Origin: RGIG1681 sp017467625
GTDB lineage: Bacteria > Bacillota > Clostridia > Christensenellales > UBA1242
NCBI GenBank assembly: GCA_017467625.1
Contig: JAFUSN010000004.1
Span: 62,001-126,000, forward strand
Direction of reading: 5' to 3'
Length of the DNA: 64,000 bases
Shown: in pieces, positions 44,654 to 52,926 of the stretch
How positions within the stretch are numbered: the stretch's first letter is position 1
How the letters are laid out: each line of letters starts with the position of its first letter
The notes under the pieces: model-generated
Databases searched by the model: none
Told to the model about the DNA's origin: nothing
The model's input: only the letters and a program-made list of their open reading frames with translations
Made by a program: the position numbers and the translations under genes

Positions 44654-45784
44654 ATGAAAAATTTTAAAAAAATTGTAAAAAAATCAATGAAACAAACAAA
44701 ATTCAAAATTGATTTAAACACAGTTAAAAATATTGAAGTTGCATTTTTGGATTTTAAAGGAAACTCAAGGGAAATTATTATACCAAAAAACAACCTAATA
44801 AGTGCAATAACAAACGGCTTAAAATGCGACGGAAACAGCATTGGTGAAAGTTTAATTTCAAACAGCGATATGACCATTATTTGCAATAACTCTTCAATTT
44901 ACCCACTGCCAAACAACAACCTTTTTGTTGTTGCACACACAAATTTTAAATTTGATCCAAGGAAAGCGCTTAAAAAAATTGAACACTCACTTGAAAAACA
45001 AAACCTTAAAATTAATATTGGTGTTGAACTTGAATTTTTTATAACTAACAATAATACACTTGATGACCTTTCATATTTTGAAGTTGAATACAGCGACGAA
45101 TTTGAATGTTTAAACGAAATTATGACTTTTTGTGAAAAGGTTAATTTTCCAATTGAATCATTTCACCACGAATGCGGACACGGACAGTTTGAAATAAATT
45201 TTAAATTTAGCAATCCTTGCACAACCGCTGATAATATTTTTTATTTAAAAAAAGTTATTAAATTTTTTACTGATAAACATGGCCTATCCGTTTCATTTTT
45301 GCCTCGCCCTTTTGAAAATGAATGTGGCAGTGGAATGCACACTAATATAAGCATTTTTAAATCTAATAAAAATTTGTTTTTTGATGCATTGGACAAATTT
45401 AATTTGTCTAAATTTGCATATGAATTTGCAAATGGAATAATGAATCACATTGGTGCAATTTGTTATATTGCAAATCCACTAACAAACAGTTATGAGCGCT
45501 TAAAACACGGGACTGAAACGCCGAAAAATATAAACATTGGTGTGGCTGACAGAACTTCACTTATACGCATTCCCATTGGAAATAACAAATCAACAAGACT
45601 TGAGTTTAGACTTCCTGATGTTTCCGCAAATCCATATCTGCTTTTTTGTGCAATTTTGCTTTCTGGGTTTGATAAATTCACTAAAAAGCAAACAAAAAAG
45701 CAAATTCCCACTTCTCTTGAAGAAGCAAAAATATATCTAAAAAATGATCCTTTAATTTCTAAGTTATTTCCAAAAATATTTTAA
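44654..45784 (+). CDS. glnA: Short type I glutamine synthetase-like protein
   Basis: Probably makes glutamine from glutamate and ammonia with ATP. Active-site elements are kept: GVELEFF, ECGHGQFEI, GSGMHTNIS (metal His), NSYERL, DRTSLIRIP, and RLEFRLPDVSANPYL. The N-terminal CDGNSIG loop corresponds to the family's DGSSI. It is 376 residues against about 440-470 for usual GlnA; most of the loss is at the C terminus, including the adenylylation-site region. Possibly a gamma-glutamyl ligase of other specificity. GGAG lies 11 bases before the ATG, rather far. Divergent from purB. Confidence 0.75.
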   Translation: MKNFKKIVKKSMKQTKFKIDLNTVKNIEVAFLDFKGNSREIIIPKNNLISAITNGLKCDGNSIGESLISNSDMTIICNNSSIYPLPNNNLFVVAHTNFKFDPRKALKKIEHSLEKQNLKINIGVELEFFITNNNTLDDLSYFEVEYSDEFECLNEIMTFCEKVNFPIESFHHECGHGQFEINFKFSNPCTTADNIFYLKKVIKFFTDKHGLSVSFLPRPFENECGSGMHTNISIFKSNKNLFFDALDKFNLSKFAYEFANGIMNHIGAICYIANPLTNSYERLKHGTETPKNINIGVADRTSLIRIPIGNNKSTRLEFRLPDVSANPYLLFCAILLSGFDKFTKKQTKKQIPTSLEEAKIYLKNDPLISKLFPKIF

Positions 45785-45785
45785 T

Positions 45786-45816
45786 AAAAAATAAAGAGTT
45801 CACCTCTTATTTTTTA
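45786..45816 (+). terminator. Terminator of the glutamine synthetase gene
   Basis: Inverted repeat AAAAAATAAaGAG / CTCTTATTTTTT with one bulged A and a five-base loop, ending in T. Confidence 0.8.
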
Positions 45817-45850
45817 TTTGAATTTTGTGCATTTTTTATTTTTCATTTGT

Positions 45851-45880
45851 TTGACAACAAAGCCGTTAGTTTATTATCAT
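45851..45880 (+). promoter_or_regulatory. Promoter of the folD operon
   Basis: TTGACA (45851-45856), then TATCAT at 45875-45880 with an 18-base spacer. The expected start point is at or within a base or two of the folD ATG at 45887. Confidence 0.7.
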
Positions 45881-45886
45881 AAAATT

Positions 45887-46741
45887 ATGGAAATATTAAA
45901 TGGAAAGGCATTATCTGCCGAGATTAAAAACAAAATAAAATTGCAAGTTCAGGAGGATTTTGTTTCAAAAAACAAACCAGTTCCAACGCTTGCATGTATG
46001 ATTGTGGGGGAAAATCCTGCGAGTCAAATTTATGTTGCATCAAAAGAAAAGGCTTGTGCAACAGTTGGTTTTAATTCAGTTGTTGTTAGACTCCCTGAAA
46101 ATTCATCTGAAGAAGAAGTTATTGAAGAAATTAACAAACTGAATAATGATGAAAAAATTTCAGCAATTTTGCTTCAGCTTCCCCTCCCAAATGGACTTGA
46201 TGAAAGAAAAATAATTTCACACATTTCTCCTGAAAAAGATGCAGATGGCTTAACAGATGTTTCACTTGGAAGATTGTTCGCAAAAACTTACAGTGTTGCT
46301 CCATGCACGGCAATGGGAATTATTGATCTTATTAAAAGCAGTGGGCTTGACATTTCAGGAAAAAGAGCTGTTGTTATTGGAAGAAGTTTGCTTGTTGGAA
46401 AAAGTGTTGCTGTTTTATTGGAAGAGCACAATGCAACAGTAACGGTTTGCCATTCAAGAACTCAAAATTTGGAAGAAATTACAAAAACAGCCGACATTTT
46501 GGTTGTTGCAATTGGAAAACCAAAATATGTTACAGCTGAAATGGTTAAAGCTGGTGCAGTTGTGATTGATGTTGGAATCAACAGAATTGATGGAAAAATT
46601 TTAGGTGATGTGGACTATGAGAATGTTAGTCCAAAATGCAGTTACATTACTCCAGTTCCTGGTGGAGTTGGACCAATGACAATTGCAGAACTTTTATCTA
46701 ACACACTCACCCTTCATAAATTAAAAACAAAAGGAGAATAA
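45887..46741 (+). CDS. folD: Bifunctional methylenetetrahydrofolate dehydrogenase/cyclohydrolase
   Basis: Interconverts methylene-, methenyl- and formyl-tetrahydrofolate. The YVASKEKAC block has the catalytic Tyr and Lys, QLPLPNG and the C-terminal PVPGGVGPMT are signatures, and GRSLLVGKS binds NADP. 284 residues. The frame opens at 45818, before the promoter, so the ATG at 45887 is the start; no Shine-Dalgarno sequence precedes it, fitting a leaderless message. First gene of folD-thyA-folA. Confidence 0.95.
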   Translation: MEILNGKALSAEIKNKIKLQVQEDFVSKNKPVPTLACMIVGENPASQIYVASKEKACATVGFNSVVVRLPENSSEEEVIEEINKLNNDEKISAILLQLPLPNGLDERKIISHISPEKDADGLTDVSLGRLFAKTYSVAPCTAMGIIDLIKSSGLDISGKRAVVIGRSLLVGKSVAVLLEEHNATVTVCHSRTQNLEEITKTADILVVAIGKPKYVTAEMVKAGAVVIDVGINRIDGKILGDVDYENVSPKCSYITPVPGGVGPMTIAELLSNTLTLHKLKTKGE

Positions 46742-46746
46742 AAACT

Positions 46747-47577
46747 ATGAGTATCGCAGACAAATATTTCGTTAAAAACTGCAAGGAAATTTTAAAACAT
46801 GGCTACACCGACAATCATCTTGAGGTGCGTCCAAAATGGCTTGATGGAACCCCTGCCCACACAATTAAAAAATTCTGCATTGTGAATCGCTATGACCTTT
46901 CAAAAGAATTTCCAATCATGACAATTAGAAAAACCGCTTTTAAAAATTGCGTTGATGAACTTTTGTGGATTTGGCAAAAAAAGAGCAACAATATTAAAGA
47001 TTTGAACAGCCACATTTGGGATAGCTGGGCTGATGAAAATGGAACGATTGGAAAAGCTTACGGCTACCAACTTGGTGTTAAACACAAATATAAAGAAGGT
47101 ATGTTTGATCAAGTTGACAGGGTTATTTATGATCTTAAAAACAACCCTGCTTCACGAAGAATTATGACAAACATTTACAACCACCATGATTTATCAGAAA
47201 TGGGACTATACCCTTGCGCTTATTCAATGACTTTTAATGTTACTGGAAACAAACTGAACGCAATTTTAAACCAACGCTCACAAGATATGCTTACCGCGAA
47301 CAACTGGAATGTCTGCCAATATGCAATTTTAGTTCACATGCTGGCAAGAACTTGTGGATATGAAGTTGGTGAATTTGTTCATGTTATTGCAGATGCTCAT
47401 ATTTATGATAGACACATCCCAATTGTTAAAGAAATTATGAAACACAAGCAGTATAAGGCTGCAAAACTTTGGATTGACCCAGAAGTTAAAGATTTTTACG
47501 ATTTTAAAGTGGATAGCTTTAAACTTATTGACTATAAATATAACAATAAAAAATATAAAATTGAAGTGGCTGTTTAG
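46747..47577 (+). CDS. thyA: Thymidylate synthase
   Basis: Makes dTMP from dUMP using methylene-tetrahydrofolate. The nucleophile is C157 in LYPCAYSM, and QRSQD (176-180) binds phosphate. The usual GxPFN block after it reads ANNWN here with the final Asn N188 kept, a variant that I believe also occurs in other Firmicutes. 276 residues. AAAGGAG precedes the ATG. Neighbours folD and folA supply and recycle its folate cofactor, so the operon is a complete dTMP-folate cycle; dut at 14 kb supplies dUMP. Confidence 0.94.
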   Translation: MSIADKYFVKNCKEILKHGYTDNHLEVRPKWLDGTPAHTIKKFCIVNRYDLSKEFPIMTIRKTAFKNCVDELLWIWQKKSNNIKDLNSHIWDSWADENGTIGKAYGYQLGVKHKYKEGMFDQVDRVIYDLKNNPASRRIMTNIYNHHDLSEMGLYPCAYSMTFNVTGNKLNAILNQRSQDMLTANNWNVCQYAILVHMLARTCGYEVGEFVHVIADAHIYDRHIPIVKEIMKHKQYKAAKLWIDPEVKDFYDFKVDSFKLIDYKYNNKKYKIEVAV

Positions 47578-47586
47578 GAGGAACTT

Positions 47587-48084
47587 ATGAACTTTATTGT
47601 TGCCGCAGACAATAACTATGCAATTGGAAAAAATGGAACATTAATTTACAATCTTCCAAGCGATTTAAAATATTTTAAAGAGCAAACATTAAACAAAGTT
47701 GTTGTTATGGGCAGCAAAACCTATCTTTCACTTCCAAAGCATCCTCTTCCAAAGAGAACTAATATTGTTATGACTCGTTCAAATAATACATTTGAAGGCG
47801 CTATAACTGTTCATTCAACAGATGAACTTGGAAAGGTTTTAAAGCAATTTAATACTGATGATGTTTTTGTTATTGGTGGTGCAAACATATATAATCTTTT
47901 AATGGCATTTTGCAAAAAAGCATTCATAACAAGAATTTACGCAACAAAAGCCGCAGATACCTTTATCAATAATATTGAACAAATGCCAAATTGGAAACTT
48001 GTTTCAAAATCACCAGTTCAAGAAGAAAATGGGTTGAAATTTAGTTTTTGTATCTTTGAAAATAACAATGTTGAAAAACTTTAA
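47587..48084 (+). CDS. folA: Dihydrofolate reductase
   Basis: Reduces dihydrofolate produced by ThyA back to tetrahydrofolate with NADPH. The NYAIGKNGTL loop, NLPSDLKYFK, VVMGSKTYLSLP and VIGGANIY motifs are all present; the acidic catalytic residue is the Asp of PSDLK. 165 residues. It lies nine bases behind thyA with AGGAGG before the ATG. Confidence 0.95.
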   Translation: MNFIVAADNNYAIGKNGTLIYNLPSDLKYFKEQTLNKVVVMGSKTYLSLPKHPLPKRTNIVMTRSNNTFEGAITVHSTDELGKVLKQFNTDDVFVIGGANIYNLLMAFCKKAFITRIYATKAADTFINNIEQMPNWKLVSKSPVQEENGLKFSFCIFENNNVEKL

Positions 48085-48101
48085 AAACTAATGGAGAATA
48101 T

Positions 48102-48551
48102 ATGATTGTTGTAATTGCCTCGGATAACGAAAGAAAACTTGTTGAAGAACTAGGGTTTAAAAATGCCAAAATCATCGTTACTGGAATGGGTGGAATTAAT
48201 GTGATTCAAACCCTTAAAAATCTTCCAAAAAATGAAGAAATTGTTAACATTGGATACGCAGGTTCAAACAGCATTCCGGTTGGAACAAAAGTTGAAGTTG
48301 GAATTTCAACACTTTTGCATGAATTTTTTCAATATGACGAAGAGCCAATCAAAACAAAAAGTTACCCGGTCTCTAAAACCATTTGCTACACTTCAACAGA
48401 TTTTGTAACAAAAACAAATATAACAGAGCCTTGCGTTTTTGATATGGAACTTGCGTACATTTGCGCAATGTTTAACAATGTGAAATCAATCAAGGTTGTT
48501 AGTGACAATTTGAATCTTCATGCATATGAGCAGTGCGTGGAAGAAAAATAG
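48102..48551 (+). CDS. Short nucleoside phosphorylase/nucleosidase-like protein
   Basis: 149-residue protein resembling the PNP/UDP phosphorylase superfamily: a TGMGGINVIQTL strand-turn in the first third and FDMELAYICAMF...KVVSDN near the end, which match the ribose-binding Met-Glu and the catalytic Asp regions of MTA/SAH nucleosidases. It is much shorter than the usual 230 residues. Fourth gene of the folD operon, 17 bases after folA, so a role in nucleoside salvage is likely; substrate unknown. Confidence 0.7.
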   Translation: MIVVIASDNERKLVEELGFKNAKIIVTGMGGINVIQTLKNLPKNEEIVNIGYAGSNSIPVGTKVEVGISTLLHEFFQYDEEPIKTKSYPVSKTICYTSTDFVTKTNITEPCVFDMELAYICAMFNNVKSIKVVSDNLNLHAYEQCVEEK

Positions 48552-48560
48552 CAAAAATAA

Positions 48561-48590
48561 AAAGTATGTGAAAATCACATACTTTTTTTA
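48561..48590. terminator. Terminator of the folD operon
   Basis: Twelve-bp perfect stem (48561-48572 / 48576-48587, core GTATGTGA), three-base loop, T run. Also suits the convergent SDR gene. Confidence 0.93.
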
Positions 48591-49394
48591 TTTATTAAAA
48601 AAATCTCTCTTTTTAAATGGCGCTGACATAAACTTTCTAAATGCCCTTCCAGTTGTGAGCCATGCAACTTTTGAATTATTCTTTTTGTTTTTTATCATTC
48701 TTGGAACAACATATGCTGAAATTGTTTCAGGGTAATCACCTAAAATGTTATACACCTTTTTGATTTTTTCTGGCAATTCCACTTTTGTGGCTCCACCATT
48801 AGCCTCTGTTAAAAAGTTTGTAATCATAATTCCAGGAGTTAACCTGTTTACCAAAACTTTATCGTTATAATGACTTTCGCTCTCTTTTGCAAGTGCTTCT
48901 GTAAAATAAGTAATTGCCCTTTTTGCTGTCCCATAAATTGTGAGACCTGTTTTCATGGCATCATTGCTTCCATAACCTTCAACATTATAAATTTGACCAT
49001 ATCCTTGTTCAACCATATGAGCAAAAGCAATTCGGCTTCCATTTATTGCACCTTTTAAATCAATATTTAAAAGAAAATCAATATCTTTTTCTGTAAGCAT
49101 ACAAACAGGAAGATCTGGTTGATTTACGCCTGCATTATTAATCCAAATATCAACCTGTCCAAAAGTTGAAACTGCCCTCTGCCAAAGGTTTTCAAGATTG
49201 TCAGACTTTGTTACATCACAAACAACTGTTTCAACTTTTCCTTCGCTTTCAATTTTTTCAATAGTTGTTTTTGCCTCTTTTAAATTTTCTTCTTTAAGAT
49301 CACTTAAAACAACATTAAAATTATTCCTTCTAAAATCACTTGCAAGAGCAAAACCAAAACCTCTTGCTGAACCTGTAATTACAACTGTTTTCAT
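48588..49394 (-). CDS. Short-chain dehydrogenase/reductase
   Basis: 268-residue NAD(P)-dependent SDR. TGSARGFGFA is the cofactor loop, NNAG follows, and YGTAK holds the catalytic Tyr and Lys. The VEGYGSNDA stretch before the active-site Tyr, in place of the usual catalytic Ser block, resembles the NYC1/NOL-like subgroup; the substrate is unknown. GGAG before the ATG at 49394 fixes the start, shortening the frame by 14 codons. It is 22 bases behind the zinc-ribbon gene and likely co-transcribed. Confidence 0.85.
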   Translation of the reverse strand: MKTVVITGSARGFGFALASDFRRNNFNVVLSDLKEENLKEAKTTIEKIESEGKVETVVCDVTKSDNLENLWQRAVSTFGQVDIWINNAGVNQPDLPVCMLTEKDIDFLLNIDLKGAINGSRIAFAHMVEQGYGQIYNVEGYGSNDAMKTGLTIYGTAKRAITYFTEALAKESESHYNDKVLVNRLTPGIMITNFLTEANGGATKVELPEKIKKVYNILGDYPETISAYVVPRMIKNKKNNSKVAWLTTGRAFRKFMSAPFKKRDFFNK

Positions 49395-49416
49395 TTTTAA
49401 TTCTCCTCTATTTATT

Positions 49417-50433
49417 TTAATTTCCCTTAAGCGCAATTAAAATGACAATTGCAGCAACCACCGCAGTAATCCCTAAAACTGTAAACAAAATTTTCCAGAA
49501 TGATTTTGGCGACTTTCCAGCAACTTCACCTGTTTGTCCGTTTATAAAAGAAGTGTATTTTTTATCTTTATAGGTGTAGTGATTAACCCAAAGTGGAAAA
49601 TATAAATAATTGTATTTAACATCATAAATTTTGGTTGATGAATAAAAACTTTCAATATAATCAAAACGAGATTGCCTGCTTTTTGCTTCAAAAGCATCAT
49701 TGCTTTGAACAAATCTGCTGAATTCATTTTTACCCGCTTCAAGCATCTTTTCACAATTTGATCCAATAAATCCACAAACAAATGAGTCATCATACACATT
49801 TAAGTTTTCTAAATTCCATGGTGAAAGTTTGTTAATTGTTTCGCTTCCAACTTGATTGTTTGCAGAAACAAATTCATCTTGATAATCATTTTCAATAATT
49901 CCGCTGAAATTGTGATAGGTTCTTTTAACTTTGTCGCCATCACGATATTCATTAACTCCAACGCCGGAATATTCGGTTACAGAGTGGCCATCAAAATTCC
50001 AAACTGGTGTATAGAATCCAGTAATCTTTCCTTCCTTTGCAAGTTTAACAAGATTATTTGGAGCAAATTTTCTCTTTTTAAGCCAAATTCTAAAATTCTC
50101 CCTTGCCTTTTCCTTTCCAACAACAAACGGAAGAATTGCGTCGGGAATATATTCATCATTGGTTACACGCTCAAGTTCAACATTACCACAATTTGGACAT
50201 CTTTTAATTTCTTCGCCGCCTGGTGATGAAAGATGGCTTGAACAAGACTTGCACACATATAAATTTGCACTTCTTTTAAGTGGTTCTTTTCTTGGTGAAT
50301 ATGCTTCTTTTTTGTTTTCAGCATGAATTTTTTTTATTTCGTCTTGTGATTCACAATTTTCACAAATAAGGGTTTGCTTTTCAGGGCTATAAACTAATTT
50401 TCCACCACAATTTTTACATTTAAATGTTTTCAT
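49417..50433 (-). CDS. Zinc-ribbon protein with C-terminal membrane helix
   Basis: 338 residues. Two zinc ribbons (CKNCGGK...CENC, residues 5-31, and CKSC...CPNC, about 61-82) resemble TFIIB-type ribbons. A long soluble domain follows, rich in aromatic residues (YTPVWNFDGH, YLYFPLWVNHY), and a single hydrophobic helix sits at about 312-334. Such proteins are common in Firmicutes and have no established function; the domain layout resembles a chaperone or membrane-protein maturation factor, but this is inference. AGGAGG precedes the ATG. Confidence 0.75.
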   Translation of the reverse strand: MKTFKCKNCGGKLVYSPEKQTLICENCESQDEIKKIHAENKKEAYSPRKEPLKRSANLYVCKSCSSHLSSPGGEEIKRCPNCGNVELERVTNDEYIPDAILPFVVGKEKARENFRIWLKKRKFAPNNLVKLAKEGKITGFYTPVWNFDGHSVTEYSGVGVNEYRDGDKVKRTYHNFSGIIENDYQDEFVSANNQVGSETINKLSPWNLENLNVYDDSFVCGFIGSNCEKMLEAGKNEFSRFVQSNDAFEAKSRQSRFDYIESFYSSTKIYDVKYNYLYFPLWVNHYTYKDKKYTSFINGQTGEVAGKSPKSFWKILFTVLGITAVVAAIVILIALKGN

Positions 50434-50444
50434 TTGTTCCTCCT

Positions 50445-51827
50445 TTATCTCGCAAAATCTTTTAGGGTTTTAAATACCCATCCATAAACTCTATGAATTG
50501 AACTAACGCGAACACGCTCTTTGGTTGAATGCATATCATAAATATCCGCACCTATAACACAAATATCAATATCAGAAATGTTTTTTGCAAACACACCACC
50601 CTCGAGTCCAGCATGAATATTTCTTTCTCTTGCTGGAATTCCATAAAGTGATTTATATGCTTTTATTAACTTTGGTCGGAGCACTGAATTTTTGTTGTAT
50701 GAGAAAAATGGATTGCTGTATTCCAAAACATAATCAAACTTATATCCCTTTGAAAATTCTTTAAGTTTTTCTAAACATAATTTTTCAAGGTGTTTGTCAG
50801 AACTTCTTAAACTAATTGTAAATTCAACTTCTCCGTTTTTAAATCTAACCATTCCAAGGTTTTGTGAAACAATTGGAAAACCATCACCGTTCGCAAACAA
50901 TACTCCTTGACCAAATTCGGATAAAAAAGCTGAAATATTTGATTCATCATAAATGTTCCAGTTTCCATCTTCAATTTTTGTAAACACAATATTTGGATGA
51001 TTTTTATTTTCTTCTTCAAGTTTTCTGTATTTAGAACAAATTGAACTTATTTCACCAACTGTTTTTGTCGTTACAAAATCACAAATCGCCATCACTGGAA
51101 TTGAATTACTTTTTTCTCCACCATAAATTGAAATTATTCCCTGAGGTTCAATTTCCTTTAACATTAATCCTAAAAGTTTATTGGCTGAAAGCCTGCCTTT
51201 ATCAATATCATCACCAGAATGCCCGCCAGTTAACCCGGAAATTTCAATACTAAATATATTTAACTTTTCTTTAGGATTTATTTTCTTCAACTTTTTATTA
51301 ATTTTGACACTACAAAAACCAGCTGACGAAACTTCAATAACCCCTTCTCTGTCACCATCTAAACTTAAAAGTGTGTTACCTGAAAGTTTTGAATAATTGA
51401 CGGTGTTTGCACCCAGCATTGTGGTTTCTTCTTGAACTGTAAAAACTGCTTCAATGTTTGGAAAGCGAGCATTGTTTTCTTCTAAGAGTGATAAAATTAC
51501 TGCAACTCCAACTCCATTATCGGCACCAAGGCTTGTTTTTTGTGCATGAATATAATCACCCTCCAAAACCCAATCAATACCTTCCGCATCAAAGTTTTTA
51601 TATACACCCTTTTCAGCAATGCAAACCATATCAATGTGACCTTGAAGAATTATGGTTTTTCTTGAATTATTATTTTTTTTGATTATAACATTGTTATGTG
51701 TATCACGATAACATTCAAAGTGATTACGTGACGCAAAATCACAAAGGAAATCAGCAACCTTTTCTTCTTTTCCAGAAGGACGCGGAATTGCCAATATTTT
51801 TCTAAAATATTCAACTGACTTATCCAT
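50445..51827 (-). CDS. pepD: Aminoacyl-histidine dipeptidase (M20 family)
   Basis: Zinc-dependent cytosolic dipeptidase of the carnosinase/PepD type. LQGHIDMV supplies the first metal His and Asp, SLGADNGVG the bridging Asp, QEE the catalytic Glu, and HAGLEGG near the C terminus the last metal His; GLTGGHSG marks the dimerisation-lid domain. 460 residues. A GTG at 51842 also opens the frame, but the ATG at 51827 with AAAGGTGG upstream is preferred. Its own promoter lies at 51869-51898. Confidence 0.92.
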   Translation of the reverse strand: MDKSVEYFRKILAIPRPSGKEEKVADFLCDFASRNHFECYRDTHNNVIIKKNNNSRKTIILQGHIDMVCIAEKGVYKNFDAEGIDWVLEGDYIHAQKTSLGADNGVGVAVILSLLEENNARFPNIEAVFTVQEETTMLGANTVNYSKLSGNTLLSLDGDREGVIEVSSAGFCSVKINKKLKKINPKEKLNIFSIEISGLTGGHSGDDIDKGRLSANKLLGLMLKEIEPQGIISIYGGEKSNSIPVMAICDFVTTKTVGEISSICSKYRKLEEENKNHPNIVFTKIEDGNWNIYDESNISAFLSEFGQGVLFANGDGFPIVSQNLGMVRFKNGEVEFTISLRSSDKHLEKLCLEKLKEFSKGYKFDYVLEYSNPFFSYNKNSVLRPKLIKAYKSLYGIPARERNIHAGLEGGVFAKNISDIDICVIGADIYDMHSTKERVRVSSIHRVYGWVFKTLKDFAR

Positions 51828-51868
51828 CTTTCCACCTTTCACATAAAAACTTTATGCTTCATAAAATA

Positions 51869-51898
51869 ATTATATATTATTTTAATTTTAATTGCCAA
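51869..51898 (-). promoter_or_regulatory. Promoter of pepD
   Basis: TTGGCA (51893-51898), 18 bases, TATAAT (51869-51874) on the minus strand. Confidence 0.75.
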
Positions 51899-52001
51899 AC
51901 GATTAAATTAAAAATAATTTATTAAATTAAAATTAAATTTTTTAGTTAGAATGTATAAAATCGTTATTTTAATTAAAATAAATACATTTTATAGGTGTTT
52001 T

Positions 52002-52901
52002 ATGGAAATTGTTATTTTAGCTGGTGGAATTGGAAGTAGGTTTGGAGGCCTTAAACAGCTTGAACCTGTTTCAAAAAAAAGATATTTTATCATTGATTAT
52101 TCAATTTATGATGCCATAAAATTTGGAGTAAAAAAGGTTAATTTTGTTATTCGCCCAGATACACTTGAAAAATTTAAAGAAAAAATTGGAAATAGAATTA
52201 ATAAATTTGTTAAAGTAAATTATATTTTGCAAAATACTACTCTTCCAGGTGATATTCAATTTCGCAATACACGCAAAAAACCCTTTGGAACGGGGCATGC
52301 CCTTTTGTCCGCAGCAAATTATGTTGATGATGATTTTACTTTGTTAAACGCTGATGACTATTACGGAAGAGATGCAATTTTTAGTGCAATAACTCACAAA
52401 CCTAAATTTAATGAATTTCACGCAACTCTTTTTGAACTTGCAAACACACTTTCAAATTTTGGCTCGGTTAAAAGAGGTGTTTGTGAAACTTACGGTTCTT
52501 TTTTAAAAGAAATTACAGAAATGGAAATAATTAAACAAATTTCAGGTTATACAGGAAAAATAATATCTAAAAATTGCAAAAAAATAACAAAAAATCAAAA
52601 TTTATATGATAATTCTCCCGTTTCAATGAACTTATTCACTTTTTCGCCTTCTATTTTTGACTTTATTAAACCTATGTTTGATGATTTCATTCAACAAAAT
52701 TTAAAGGATTTAAGTACTGTTGAATTTTTGCTTCCTGATGTTATAAATAATCTTATTAAATCACAAAACTTTTCTGCTAGTTTTCAAACGACCAGGTCAG
52801 TTTGGAAAGGACTCACTTTTAAGGAGGATTTATCTTCAGTTAAAACCTATATAAGCGATTTGGTTAAAATTGGAGTTTATCCGGAAATTTTATGGAAATA
52901 A
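52002..52901 (+). CDS. Sugar-nucleotide nucleotidyltransferase family protein
   Basis: 299-residue nucleotidyltransferase. LAGGIGSRFGGLKQ is the nucleotide-binding loop, GTGHAL contacts base or sugar, and NADDYYG carries the metal Asp. This pattern resembles small GT-A fold NDP-sugar pyrophosphorylases often found near other cell-envelope or nucleotide genes. It is not GlgC by its motif set. The frame opens at 51951, but the ATG at 52002 with ATAGGTG upstream begins the conserved MEIVILAGG. Sugar unknown. Convergent with the glycogen operon. Confidence 0.8.
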   Translation: MEIVILAGGIGSRFGGLKQLEPVSKKRYFIIDYSIYDAIKFGVKKVNFVIRPDTLEKFKEKIGNRINKFVKVNYILQNTTLPGDIQFRNTRKKPFGTGHALLSAANYVDDDFTLLNADDYYGRDAIFSAITHKPKFNEFHATLFELANTLSNFGSVKRGVCETYGSFLKEITEMEIIKQISGYTGKIISKNCKKITKNQNLYDNSPVSMNLFTFSPSIFDFIKPMFDDFIQQNLKDLSTVEFLLPDVINNLIKSQNFSASFQTTRSVWKGLTFKEDLSSVKTYISDLVKIGVYPEILWK

Positions 52902-52926
52902 AAAAAGAGCAATTAGCTCTTTTTTA
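52901..52926. terminator. Bidirectional terminator between nucleotidyltransferase and amylase
   Basis: AAAAAGAGC 52902-52910 / GCTCTTTTT 52916-52924, loop AATTA; both strands have a T run. Confidence 0.9.
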
